From contig ONHZ01000021.1 in assembly GCA_900317755.1 (NCBI GenBank), forward strand, positions 1 to 37,567: a stretch of 37,567 bases of DNA. The letters are read 5' to 3'. This stretch comes from an uncultured Lachnospiraceae bacterium. Its GTDB lineage: Bacteria; Bacillota; Clostridia; Lachnospirales; Lachnospiraceae. Of this stretch, positions 23,821 through 32,136 are shown piece by piece; the first letter of the stretch is position 1; each line of letters begins with the position of its first letter. Below the pieces are notes generated by a model. That model had not been told where the DNA came from and made no database searches. It saw nothing but the letters and a program-made list of their open reading frames with translations. The position numbers and the translations under genes are program-made.

Positions 23821-24979
23821 GAATAAAATAAGGTTAATACCCCTGGCAATAATAGCTTTTCTTTCAGCAGATACATTGAATGGATGTGTAAAGGTTCCTG
23901 AAGAAGTAAGAAATCGAATGGAAAATTATGGGGAGAATATACAGAAAGGAGAGGCAAATAGTTCATATTGCAGTGTAGAAGATATTAGTGGGTTTGATTT
24001 TGTAAATATAAAATATGTTCCGGAAAATATTCATTTTTGTTCGAATACATCATTACCGGAAATAAAAAAATTATATTGTATGAATATGAGAGTCAAGTCT
24101 GATTATGAAAAAGAAGCTGAAAATCTTGCTTCAAGGGTATTTCCGGGCTTATCTGTGACTTTTGAAAAATCCACAGATGATTTTGGAAATACTAGCATGA
24201 CTTATGATTCTAAATCTAATAAAGCCTATTTGTCTGTTAACTCAACAGGCTTTATTAGTTTTGAAAAAAATAAGGCATATGATGTTTCAAATGGTGGAGG
24301 GTATCGTGTTGACGAGTATTTACAATATGCATCTGGACAGGACAAGCAAAGGAAGGTGGTTTTGCAAGGCAAGGAGATTAAGTTAAGCGAATTATCACAA
24401 AAAGCCGAGAAGTTCGCAAATCATATAATAGCAAATCCCAATTTTACATATCATGCTACAGATTTTTATATTTTATATGATAATGTAACTGGTGATGAAG
24501 ATATAAGCATAAATCTTGAAATTTTGTATAACGGCGTATCGTTGGACAGTGTAGGTAACAAGTGGAAACCTAATGAACCGTCAAATTACAGTAAAAACAT
24601 TACCGTTAGATGTCATTCTATAGATGAATTTGATTGGTTTTCTACAGGTCTTGGGCAGTTAGACATTTTATCAAATAGTGAGATAACGAAAGTGATATCA
24701 CCAGAATCTGCTCTTGAGATTGTGGATAAGACATTTTCAGGCTTTGAGCCAATCGCGATTGAACGAGTTGAAGTATATTATGAACTATATCAAGAAGATA
24801 ATCAGTTCATTGAATTTCCAGGGTATGAAGTTGTCGGAAAACCTGTGTATGCATTTTTGATTCGAAAAACCGATGTCCAGCCAGCAACCGATGAAATTAC
24901 CTTAAAGCCAAACTTCTATGATTTCATCTATGTCGACATGCAGGATGGGACTGTCACTACGAGTATTGGAGATCAATAA
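23795..24979 (+). CDS. Putative lipoprotein, unknown function
   Basis: 394 residues from ATG 23795, overlapping the secreted-peptide gene by 26 bp; GGTGG at 23785-23789 serves as RBS, so the upstream ATG 23759 is not needed. The N-terminus has positive charge, a hydrophobic stretch (IPLAIIAFLSA) and lipobox LNGC with Cys31, so the mature protein should be lipid-anchored outside. The rest is a soluble, strand-rich domain with no family recognised. Its place between a secreted peptide and ABC permeases fits an immunity or sensing lipoprotein of a peptide-export system. Codon use is AT-rich like the agr genes. Confidence 0.75.
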   Translation: MLRGHLLTKNKIRLIPLAIIAFLSADTLNGCVKVPEEVRNRMENYGENIQKGEANSSYCSVEDISGFDFVNIKYVPENIHFCSNTSLPEIKKLYCMNMRVKSDYEKEAENLASRVFPGLSVTFEKSTDDFGNTSMTYDSKSNKAYLSVNSTGFISFEKNKAYDVSNGGGYRVDEYLQYASGQDKQRKVVLQGKEIKLSELSQKAEKFANHIIANPNFTYHATDFYILYDNVTGDEDISINLEILYNGVSLDSVGNKWKPNEPSNYSKNITVRCHSIDEFDWFSTGLGQLDILSNSEITKVISPESALEIVDKTFSGFEPIAIERVEVYYELYQEDNQFIEFPGYEVVGKPVYAFLIRKTDVQPATDEITLKPNFYDFIYVDMQDGTVTTSIGDQ

Positions 24980-24996
24980 GGGAGTATGCTAAGCAT

Positions 24997-25725
24997 ATGG
25001 CAATAAAAAGAAATTTTCCAAAACTCATACTTCCTGCACTCATTATGATAGTCGTTTTCATGTTTGGAAATATGGGCGGTGCAGTTTCGGAGAGGATATC
25101 TGTTTTCCATGCGATCTTCTATCTTGATGACAGGTTCGTACGGGTACTGATGCCAACAGTAAGAAACGCAATTAATGCTGCAATCTATGGCTGGGCGTAT
25201 GTACTTTGCCCACCTATTGCATCTATTCCCGTGATTTCATACTACTGTGATAGCAGAACGTCGGGCTTTTGTGATTTTATGGAGACCAGGGCAGGCAGGA
25301 GAAAATATGTGGCAAGGCTGTTTTTTAGCGTATTTATTTCCACAGTCTTGGTCACGCTGCTTTCCTGCGTCTTTTATATGATTATATGTTTCATACGCTT
25401 TCCATTAAATCCTACTCCTCCAGAGGGAATGATGATACAGATTATTGGACCAAAGGAATCTCTTTCAGGCCTTCTATGGGGTGCTGCTGTTCAATTTTTG
25501 GAATTTGCAGTATATGCGGGCTTCCTAAGTATCTGTGGGGTCATCGTAGCACTTCTATATCCAAAAAGATATTTCATATTAAGCATCATGTTCATTGTCG
25601 GATACTTTATCAATTTTGTGGCATTATTGAACGAGTGGAAGGCAATACTGCTCTGCGTCGTTATTATGATTCCCTCTGCGGCATTTATCGCAGAAAGTTC
25701 GAGGAGAGGGCTTATTAAGATATGA
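24997..25725 (+). CDS. ABC transporter membrane protein
   Basis: 242 residues with six hydrophobic helices (about 9-25, 60-80, 105-130, 155-175, 180-200, 212-230) and no ATPase motifs, the shape of an ABC-2-type permease of a peptide transporter. No sequence family named by eye. It starts 17 bp after the lipoprotein and overlaps the next gene by 4 bp (ATGA), so the two membrane proteins are co-translated and probably pair with the ATPase at 26580. Export or self-protection function is inferred from the operon. Confidence 0.75.
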   Translation: MAIKRNFPKLILPALIMIVVFMFGNMGGAVSERISVFHAIFYLDDRFVRVLMPTVRNAINAAIYGWAYVLCPPIASIPVISYYCDSRTSGFCDFMETRAGRRKYVARLFFSVFISTVLVTLLSCVFYMIICFIRFPLNPTPPEGMMIQIIGPKESLSGLLWGAAVQFLEFAVYAGFLSICGVIVALLYPKRYFILSIMFIVGYFINFVALLNEWKAILLCVVIMIPSAAFIAESSRRGLIKI

Positions 25726-26573
25726 AAAAGACAATGCACATTGCATTCAGTGAATTTAAGAAATGGCTGATTTCTCCAAAGATGGTGCTTGTTGTGGTAA
25801 TGATGATTTTCGTAAGGGAAAATTTAATCGTTCCCATGCAGAAGGCGGCAGACAGCATGTCGCAGCCGCTTAATATTCTGGAGCCCTGCATAGCATCAAT
25901 GAATTCAGGCCTTTCTGTTCTTGCAATCCTGCTATGCTACATGCTTATGATTGCAGATTTTCCATCTTCCGGCGGGAATGAGTGCTACTACATATACAGG
26001 GCAGGAAAGAAATCTTGGGCAGCAGGCGAGATCATATTCATGATCATAAGTGCCTTTGTATACCTCTTTGTAGTAATCTTTATCATTGGGCTTGAAGCAT
26101 CGCCGAATGGCTTCTGGGCAGATGGCTGGAGCATTCCTGCGACTGACTATGACAAATCGCAAAAAGCTGGCACAGGTTTCATCATGGCGAATGCCATTTC
26201 GGAAAATATAGTGACAAATATGCCGCCATTCAAAGCTCTGATTTTTTCATTCTTCCCTACGCTGCTTTCGATGATGCTCTATGCATTCATCTATCTTGAA
26301 GGAACCCTTCTTGGACATAAGACGATTGCTTTTGTCATAGACCTCCTTCTCATTACTTTGGGCTGCAGCATGACGGCGATGAATAGCAAATTCATGTGGC
26401 TCCTTCCTGAGAGCCACAGTCTGCTGCAGATGCATTTTAAGGCGAACTACAGGGAATATGTCTTTTCGCCTGAGGCTTCGCTTTGTGTTCTTGTAGGACT
26501 ATGCGCATTATTTGTCATTCTTTCTGCTTTTTCAAGCAGGAAGGCAAATCTACTCGATATTGACAGGAGGTAA
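25722..26573 (+). CDS. ABC transporter membrane protein
   Basis: 283 residues with about six hydrophobic segments (around 18-35, 60-78, 98-125, 168-188, 200-220, 250-270) and an extracytoplasmic stretch at about 128-165 with FWADGWSIP. It resembles ABC-2-type permeases but has no motif that fixes a family. It overlaps the upstream permease by 4 bp and ends 6 bp before the ATPase. Two different permeases plus one ATPase is the pattern of bacteriocin self-protection or antimicrobial-peptide transporters. Confidence 0.75.
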   Translation: MKKTMHIAFSEFKKWLISPKMVLVVVMMIFVRENLIVPMQKAADSMSQPLNILEPCIASMNSGLSVLAILLCYMLMIADFPSSGGNECYYIYRAGKKSWAAGEIIFMIISAFVYLFVVIFIIGLEASPNGFWADGWSIPATDYDKSQKAGTGFIMANAISENIVTNMPPFKALIFSFFPTLLSMMLYAFIYLEGTLLGHKTIAFVIDLLLITLGCSMTAMNSKFMWLLPESHSLLQMHFKANYREYVFSPEASLCVLVGLCALFVILSAFSSRKANLLDIDRR

Positions 26574-26579
26574 ATATAT

Positions 26580-27407
26580 ATGGCTGAGGAAGAAATGAAG
26601 AAGAATATAGATGATGGTGAAATTAATGCTGAAAAAGAGAATACGTACGCTGGCGAAGGAAATGCAATTGATGCCGAAAAAGCAGGCGGAATTGATTCTG
26701 TAAAAGAGAATGTTGATGTCGGCGAAGTGATTCCCAAAGAAAAGCCGGAGCAGGATAATGATAAATATGAAATATTAGTAAGAAACCTCTCCCTTGATAT
26801 CAAGAAGAACCACATATTACATGATATTTCTCTTTCCGTGGAGAAGGGCGAGGCAGTCGGCCTGGTAGGGCAGAATGGCTGCGGAAAGACAGTGCTGATG
26901 AAGTGCATTTTGGGCTGGTTTCCGGTATTTAAGGGGGAGATTTTCGTACAGGGAAAGAAGGTGCCATCCGAGGAGGAGTTTCCGCATGATGTCGGTTTCA
27001 TCATCGAGACGCCTGGCTTCATCCCTGGGATGAGCGGGTATGACAATCTTTCCATGCTCTATTCCTTAAGGCATAAAGAGGACAAAGAAAGAATTAACGA
27101 AGCTATAGAGAAGGTCGGGCTAAAGGATGTGAAAAACAGAAAGGTAAGGACGTATTCTCTTGGCATGCGGCAGAGGCTTGGGCTTGCGCAGGCACTGATG
27201 GAGGATCCGGGAATCTATATTCTGGATGAGCCCTTCAATGGTATCGACAGGGAGGGCGCAGCTGAAATACGTAAGCTTCTGATTGATGAGAAGGATAAAG
27301 GGAAGACGATTCTTCTTTCCTCGCATAATGACAAGGACATCAGTGCTATCTGCGACAGGATGATCGAGCTTGATGCAGGAAAAATCATAAAAGAGACGGG
27401 GCTGTGA
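26580..27407 (+). CDS. ABC transporter ATPase with acidic N-terminal extension
   Basis: 275 residues. The ABC domain runs from about 63: Walker A GQNGCGKT (97-104), signature YSLGMRQRLGLAQAL, Walker B IYILDEPFNGID and a late SSHND switch histidine. The signature and LDEPFNGID pattern are those of BcrA-type ATPases of peptide-resistance transporters. Residues 1-62 form an unusual Glu/Asp/Lys-rich extension with repeated AGEGNAID-like and VDVGE-like pieces, not part of the usual fold. It is the last gene of the operon and powers the two upstream permeases. Confidence 0.85.
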   Translation: MAEEEMKKNIDDGEINAEKENTYAGEGNAIDAEKAGGIDSVKENVDVGEVIPKEKPEQDNDKYEILVRNLSLDIKKNHILHDISLSVEKGEAVGLVGQNGCGKTVLMKCILGWFPVFKGEIFVQGKKVPSEEEFPHDVGFIIETPGFIPGMSGYDNLSMLYSLRHKEDKERINEAIEKVGLKDVKNRKVRTYSLGMRQRLGLAQALMEDPGIYILDEPFNGIDREGAAEIRKLLIDEKDKGKTILLSSHNDKDISAICDRMIELDAGKIIKETGL

Positions 27408-27425
27408 GCAAAGTAATAACGAATT

Positions 27426-27460
27426 TGGCGAAATCTATAAATATTTATTAGATTTCGCCA
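27426..27460. other. Inverted repeat carrying the AgrA-site 9-mer
   Basis: TGGCGAAATCTA (27426-27437) and TAGATTTCGCCA (27449-27460) form a perfect 12-bp inverted repeat. Each arm ends with the same 9-mer, ATTTCGCCA, that forms the direct repeats at 20508 and 23328. It sits just after the operon, before a terminator. It may be a hairpin, a third binding site, or both. Confidence 0.5.
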
Positions 27461-27473
27461 CAAACTATCATTG

Positions 27474-27518
27474 AAAATGGCGATAACTAGTATTATTATA
27501 TAGTTATCGCCATTTTTA
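27474..27518 (+). terminator. Terminator of the secreted-peptide/ABC operon
   Basis: AAAATGGCGATAACTA (27474-27489) and TAGTTATCGCCATTTT (27501-27516) form a perfect 16-bp stem with an 11-nt loop and terminal T-run. It closes the agr-linked block at its right edge. Confidence 0.9.
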
Positions 27519-27538
27519 TTTAGAAAGAAGACTTAAAT

Positions 27539-28957
27539 ATGCTTGTTGGAAGAGAAAATGAAAGAAAAATGCTCAAGGAAGCGTATGAAGCTGATGAGTC
27601 AAAGTTTGTAGCTATATATGGTCGGAGAAGAATAGGAAAGACCTATCTTGTCAGGGAAACATTTGAAAATCACTTTACTTTTCAGCATTCTGGGTATTTT
27701 GGAGGTAAGCTTTCTGACGAATTATTTGAATTTTGTATTTCGATACGGCAGTATGGTCTGGATGGATTTGAGCAGCCGAAGAACTGGCTTGAAGCTTTTG
27801 AATTATTAAAGCGGGTAATAATGAATTCCCCTGACAAAAGAAAAGTGGTTTTCTTAGATGAGCTTTCATGGATGGATACCAGAGGAAGCGACTTTGTGAT
27901 GGCATTAGAAGGCTTCTGGAATGGCTGGGCATCAGCGAGAAAAGACGTCCTGCTCATTGTCTGTGGTTCAGTGACTTCGTGGATGATCAGCAAAATTGTT
28001 CACAACAAGGGCGGACTTTATAACAGACTTTCGTTTCGGATTAACCTCGAGCCATTCACGTTGAAGGAATGCGAAGAATATGTAAATGCAAAGAATATTA
28101 TCATGAACCGGTATTCCATTCTTCAGTGTTATATGATCATGGGTGGCGTGCCATATTACTGGAGCTTTCTGGAAAAGGGCTTAAGTCTTCCGCAGAATAT
28201 TGACAGGATTTTCTTTGCAGACAATGCACTTTTGGATAATGAATTTGAACATATTTATTCTTCTCTTTTTCATAATCCGGAACCTTACATAAAGATTATT
28301 TCTGCACTTGGAAAGAAAAAAGCCGGAATGACAAGGGAGGAAATAGTAAAGGCGTCCAAGCTTCCTGAATCAGGGAATTTATCGAAAAAACTTGAAGAAC
28401 TTGAAAACTGCGGGTTTATTCGAAGATATAATTCATATGGTAAAAAGCAGAAGGACAGCCTTTATCAATTAATTGACAATTTTACATTATTTTATTTCAA
28501 ATTCCTTGAGAAAAAGCCGACAGATGAACACTTCTGGACAAATAATCAGCTTAGCCAAGCTGTTAAAACATGGTGTGGAGTGGCTTTTGAGAGAGTATGC
28601 CTTGAGCATGTAAGTGAGATAAAGAATGCACTTGGGATTTCCGGAGTATCAACCAATGCTTATTCGTGGAGCTGCAAGAAAGATAATGAGAAGGGACTTG
28701 AGGGCTCACAGATTGATCTTATTATCGAGAGGCGGGATCAGATTATTGATCTCTGTGAAATGAAATATTCTACAAAGCCTTTTAAGGTTACGTTAAAGGT
28801 TGATACAGACATTCATAGAAAGACCTGGGATTTTATCAATGCGACAGGAACTCATTTTGCAGTGCACCCGATTATTCTGACGCCGTACGGTATCACTGAT
28901 GATTCGTATCGAGGACAAATTCAGGCTGTGATTACGGCAGATGATTTGTTTAAATGA
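27539..28957 (+). CDS. AAA ATPase with DUF234 nuclease-like C-terminus
   Basis: 472 residues. The start MLVGRENERKML and Walker A GRRRIGKT (28-35), Walker B VVFLDELSW (about 101-109), and the C-terminal DUF234 domain with GSQIDLIIERRDQIIDLCEMKYS (about 399-421) identify the archaeal-type ATPase/DUF234 family. The D...ExK spacing of the last part suggests a PD-(D/E)XK nuclease-like core. These proteins are common as orphans in anaerobe genomes; their function is largely unknown, with links proposed to defence or mobile DNA. It follows a terminator and has its own RBS. No partner gene identified. Confidence 0.85.
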   Translation: MLVGRENERKMLKEAYEADESKFVAIYGRRRIGKTYLVRETFENHFTFQHSGYFGGKLSDELFEFCISIRQYGLDGFEQPKNWLEAFELLKRVIMNSPDKRKVVFLDELSWMDTRGSDFVMALEGFWNGWASARKDVLLIVCGSVTSWMISKIVHNKGGLYNRLSFRINLEPFTLKECEEYVNAKNIIMNRYSILQCYMIMGGVPYYWSFLEKGLSLPQNIDRIFFADNALLDNEFEHIYSSLFHNPEPYIKIISALGKKKAGMTREEIVKASKLPESGNLSKKLEELENCGFIRRYNSYGKKQKDSLYQLIDNFTLFYFKFLEKKPTDEHFWTNNQLSQAVKTWCGVAFERVCLEHVSEIKNALGISGVSTNAYSWSCKKDNEKGLEGSQIDLIIERRDQIIDLCEMKYSTKPFKVTLKVDTDIHRKTWDFINATGTHFAVHPIILTPYGITDDSYRGQIQAVITADDLFK

Positions 28958-29038
28958 TACATAATAAGAGGATAATTCTAAGCTAATTTATTGTTAATAT
29001 AGCCGTAATTAAAGAAATTATTAGATACAGCCAGGAAA

Positions 29039-30076
29039 GTGGAGAATGTATTGAAGATAGAGATAGAAGATGACCTTGACTTAGACAAGATTGCAGAGAG
29101 CGGACAGTGTTTCAGGTGGAAGAAAATAGATGAAGGGAAATACCTGATCCCTGCCTTTGGAAGGTTTGTCATAGCAGGGCTTTTTGATGAGGACGGAAAG
29201 AAACCGCTTGAACTGTCTTGCGACGAAAAAGAATTTGATGAAATCTGGAAGGATTATTTTGACTTTGGAACATCATATACAGGCATACGTAAAAAGATTG
29301 ATGCTTCAGATTTGTTCCTGAAAAATTCGGCAGAGGCTGGCAAAGGAATCAGAATTTTGAGGCAGGATCCGTTTGAGACATTAATCAGCTTCATTGTTTC
29401 CCAGAGAAAAAATATTCCGGCAATTGAGAGTGCTGTTGAAAGACTTTCGAAAACATACGGGCATGTAGTAGGAGAATATGAAGGGGAAGAAATATATTCG
29501 TTCCCGACTATAGTCGAACTTCAGAGAATGCACTGCCCGAAATATGATTCTAAAGATGCTGATGAGAAAAAAGGGATGGATGTTGATGAGAAATTTATAA
29601 AGTGTCCGTATAAGGAAAAGGGTTTCGATTCATGCGGACTTGGGTACAGGCTGCCTTATATTAAGAAGACAGTGGGGGAGATAGATAAAGAGGCTGAGCA
29701 GTTTTCAGCAGAAGCCTTTTCTGAAATTGATGGTTCTATAAAGTCAGATCAGAGTACAATTTCAGATCATAAAATGGAGTCTGAACAATCTGCAGAAGTA
29801 AATAAGAACATTGACAAGTATTTAGAATATCTCCAGTCCCTTGATGATGACTCCCTCCGTGAAAAACTCCTTTCTTTCCACGGTGTCGGCATTAAGGTCG
29901 CAAGCTGCACGATGCTCTTCGGTTTCCACAGATTAAATGACTTCCCAATCGATGTCTGGATGAAGCGAGCCCTGGCCGAGCACTACCCCGACGGGTTCCC
30001 ATTCGATAAATATGCTCCATTCAATGGTGTGATGCAGCAGTACATTTTTGCATACTACAGGGCGATGAATAAGTGA
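29039..30076 (+). CDS. OGG1-like 8-oxoguanine DNA glycosylase
   Basis: 345 residues. The N-terminal domain (SGQCFRWKKIDEGKY, 20-34) and the HhH-GPD domain with FHGVGIKVASCTMLFG (catalytic Lys in GIK) and PIDVWMKRAL (catalytic Asp) match OGG1-type glycosylases, which remove 8-oxoguanine and cleave the strand. The family is usually around 280-300 residues; the extra length is a charged insertion near 178-190 and 235-262 (many Glu, Lys, Ser). GTG 29039 is the annotated-type start; TTG 29051 after GTGGAG is equally plausible. Probable DNA-repair role against oxidative damage. Confidence 0.85.
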   Translation: MENVLKIEIEDDLDLDKIAESGQCFRWKKIDEGKYLIPAFGRFVIAGLFDEDGKKPLELSCDEKEFDEIWKDYFDFGTSYTGIRKKIDASDLFLKNSAEAGKGIRILRQDPFETLISFIVSQRKNIPAIESAVERLSKTYGHVVGEYEGEEIYSFPTIVELQRMHCPKYDSKDADEKKGMDVDEKFIKCPYKEKGFDSCGLGYRLPYIKKTVGEIDKEAEQFSAEAFSEIDGSIKSDQSTISDHKMESEQSAEVNKNIDKYLEYLQSLDDDSLREKLLSFHGVGIKVASCTMLFGFHRLNDFPIDVWMKRALAEHYPDGFPFDKYAPFNGVMQQYIFAYYRAMNK

Positions 30077-30195
30077 GATAACATAATTTGTTTAGCTAAA
30101 ATTTAACTTCACGTTAATATTAAATTATATGGCTATGGTAGAGTCTCTGACAATTAAGCAAGTGATTTGCGGAAATTGAAAGGAGACTTTTATTT

Positions 30196-30377
30196 ATGAA
30201 AAATTTCTGGGAAAAAGTTAAAGAAACGGATTTTTCAAAGCCTGCGAAAAGGTTTGTGATCATTGCCTTGATTGTAGTGCAAAAGATCATTTCTGCCCGA
30301 ACTGCGGAGCAGTACTGAAACAGGAAGAGCATCAAAATACAAATGATGCAGAAAATCAAAATAACAAACCCGAGTAA
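30196..30377 (+). pseudogene. Small zinc-ribbon membrane protein, frameshifted
   Basis: ATG 30196 with RBS AGGAGA starts MKNFWEKVKETDFSK and a hydrophobic stretch VIIALIVV, then stops. In another frame, from 30270, the sequence reads KDHFCPNCGAVLK and an Asn/Glu-rich tail ending at TAA 30375-30377. A membrane helix followed by a CxxC zinc ribbon is a common small-protein layout, so the gene is probably one protein broken by a frameshift near 30270. Confidence 0.5.
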
Positions 30378-30401
30378 TCCAAAACTTTTTCCTTTTATAT
30401 T

Positions 30402-30430
30402 ATGCCTCCTAACATTTGGGAGGCATATTT
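30402..30430 (+). terminator. Terminator after the zinc-ribbon remnant
   Basis: ATGCCTCC (30402-30409) and GGAGGCAT (30419-30426) form an 8-bp stem with a T-rich 3' flank. Confidence 0.65.
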
Positions 30431-30478
30431 ATGTGATTGCGTGTATAAAAGATTAAGAAAGGATTCTAATACCCATTC

Positions 30479-30536
30479 AAATCCGTCTATATATTTACAC
30501 TATCAAACATACTAGTGTAAAATTTTAAACGGATTT
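30479..30536. repeat. Composite inverted repeat
   Basis: AAATCCGT (30479-30486) pairs with ACGGATTT (30529-30536), and TTTACACTA (30494-30502) with TAGTGTAAA (30513-30521), separated by a symmetric 7/7 internal loop. No T-run follows. It lies just upstream of the IS remnant and might be a transposon end or an RNA structure. Confidence 0.55.
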
Positions 30537-30614
30537 AAAGGAATATGAAAAGGAACCACACTTTGTGTTAAAGTAGAGCTCAACCAAAAGCAACAACACA
30601 GAGAAGGAGTTCCT

Positions 30615-30771
30615 ATGAAAGACAGTATAACCTATTTTTACGAAATAAGCACAAAAATATTTGCAGAACCTTATGTCAAAAATGAACTGGTCACTTGATC
30701 AGGCACTTTCAACTAGCGGAATAGAAGGCGATGAACGCAACATTATTGAAAAACAGATAAAGCAGGGATGA
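30615..30771 (+). pseudogene. Probable transposase remnant (start and end joined)
   Basis: ATG 30615, with RBS AAGGAG, reads 27 codons starting MKDSITYFYEISTKIF and stops at 30696-30698. Overlapping in another frame, 30673-30771 reads MNWSLDQALSTSGI and ends after 32 codons. The first resembles the start, and the second the end, of a clostridial transposase, with the middle missing. Upstream, CTTTGTGTT and AACACAGAG could be part of an end structure. The similarity is from memory of family style and is weak. Confidence 0.3.
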
Positions 30772-30869
30772 GGAGCAACTTATATTTTGTATTCTTTCTT
30801 TTTACTTTCCAGCTTTGCTGAGAGGGAAATCACCTCTGGCAGGCTGGATTTTTCTTTATATTAGCGAGC

Positions 30870-30882
30870 GCAAACGATTTCA
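30870..30882. promoter_or_regulatory. LacI/cre-type operator, distal copy
   Basis: GCAAACGATTTCA, identical over 13 bp to the copy at 31038-31050. The two start 168 bp apart, about 16 helical turns. The sequence fits the pseudo-palindromic TG.AA.CG.TT.CA pattern of LacI-family operators, which includes the catabolite cre site. The rest of 30077-31118 holds no intact gene. Confidence 0.55.
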
Positions 30883-31036
30883 TATTTTGCTACAAATAAT
30901 CTTGTTTTTGATTTTGCCATAATATCAGCTAATAGCTAGGTATTATTAATTCATAGTATTAACATAGGGAATACGGTATTTGAGTCTGACTGTTTTTTTG
31001 ATTCACCTAATTTTACGAAAGAAATTGTATTACACA

Positions 31037-31050
31037 TGCAAACGATTTCA
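31037..31050. promoter_or_regulatory. LacI/cre-type operator, proximal copy
   Basis: TGCAAACGATTTCA matches the LacI/CcpA-type consensus with a central CG. It lies 10 bp upstream of the -35 of the promoter at 31061-31089. The LacI-family gene at 36324 is the natural binder, with CcpA as alternative. Confidence 0.6.
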
Positions 31051-31060
31051 CGATTATCCA

Positions 31061-31089
31061 TTGGTTTTGACGAGAAAAATGTCTAAACT
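31061..31089 (+). promoter_or_regulatory. Promoter of the NitT/TauT-type operon
   Basis: TTGGTT (31061-31066), 17-bp spacer, TAAACT (31084-31089). Confidence 0.45.
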
Positions 31090-31127
31090 GTGCAGCAAGT
31101 CAAGAGAAAAGACAGGAAGTGATCATT

Positions 31128-32042
31128 ATGGCAGATGAAATTATATTAGTAGGCATTAAGAAAGATGTGGAAGTTCTTCATGAAGAAAATCATAGGAAGA
31201 ATTTTCACAGGGCAACAAAGAAAGCTGAAGAAAAAAACATTTCTGAATCAGAAGTAACTATTATTGACACAGAGAAAGACAATTCTTCGAAAAAGAAAAT
31301 ATTTGAAAGAATCGAATATTTTCTTCCAATGACAGTTCTTTTACTCACATGGTATTTGGTCACCTGTCGAAGCACCTATCATAGCGTACTTTTTCCATCA
31401 CTTGCAGCGGTTGCCACTACATTTGTACAGAAAATTGCAGATTTAAGTTTGTTACGAGCAATTGCCATTAGTTTGCTTAGAGTATTGAAAGGTTTTGCAA
31501 TTTCAGGAATTCTTGGAATCTCACTTGGCATCCTGATCGGTCTTTCAAAACACGCACAAAGGCTCACGGATTTATTCATTCAGGTTTTGAAACCAATTCC
31601 ACCAATCGCATGGATCCCAATCGTCATCCTGTGGCTAGGAATTGGTGAGGAGTCAAAGGTATTTCTGATTTTCCTCGGCGGCTTCTTCCCGATGCTTCAG
31701 AACGTAAGCGACGGCATCAGATATTCGGATAAGAAACTTACTGAAGTTGCAGAGGTAATGGAAACACCAAAGAAAAAATATATTTTCCATTTGGTAATTC
31801 CATCGGCTCTGCCTTCGATTTTCACAGGTTGCCGGATTTCTCTTGGAACCTGCTGGACCTGCCTTGTAGCAGCAGAGCTTGTCGCATCAAATGACGGCAT
31901 CGGCTACATGATTTCAAATGCGAGGAATTTCGGAAGGATGGACATCGTCATCGTCGGCATGCTTTCAATCGGAATCATTGGAAAGCTGATGGATGTTGTC
32001 TTAAATGCAGTTGAGAAAAGGGTGCTGAAGTGGAAAGCGTAA
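31128..32042 (+). CDS. NitT/TauT-type ABC transporter permease
   Basis: 304 residues from ATG 31128 (GGAAG 31115-31119, 8-nt spacing; the in-frame GTG 31119 overlaps the RBS). After an unusual charged N-terminal extension of about 55 residues come six membrane helices and the EAA-type cytoplasmic loop EVAEVMETPKKKYIFHLVIP with ALPSIFTG, typical of SsuC/TauC/NrtB permeases for aliphatic sulfonates, taurine, nitrate or thiamine precursors. First gene of an operon behind LacI-type operators; pairs with the ATPase at 32137 and the binding protein at 34981. Substrate cannot be read from the sequence. Confidence 0.88.
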   Translation: MADEIILVGIKKDVEVLHEENHRKNFHRATKKAEEKNISESEVTIIDTEKDNSSKKKIFERIEYFLPMTVLLLTWYLVTCRSTYHSVLFPSLAAVATTFVQKIADLSLLRAIAISLLRVLKGFAISGILGISLGILIGLSKHAQRLTDLFIQVLKPIPPIAWIPIVILWLGIGEESKVFLIFLGGFFPMLQNVSDGIRYSDKKLTEVAEVMETPKKKYIFHLVIPSALPSIFTGCRISLGTCWTCLVAAELVASNDGIGYMISNARNFGRMDIVIVGMLSIGIIGKLMDVVLNAVEKRVLKWKA

Positions 32043-32136
32043 GGCGTTTTTGGATTCACCTGAAGTTTGGATTTTGAAATGATTAGGTGAAAAAGGTAGC
32101 CTTATTAAGCGGCTAAATGAAAAGCAGGTGAAAGAT

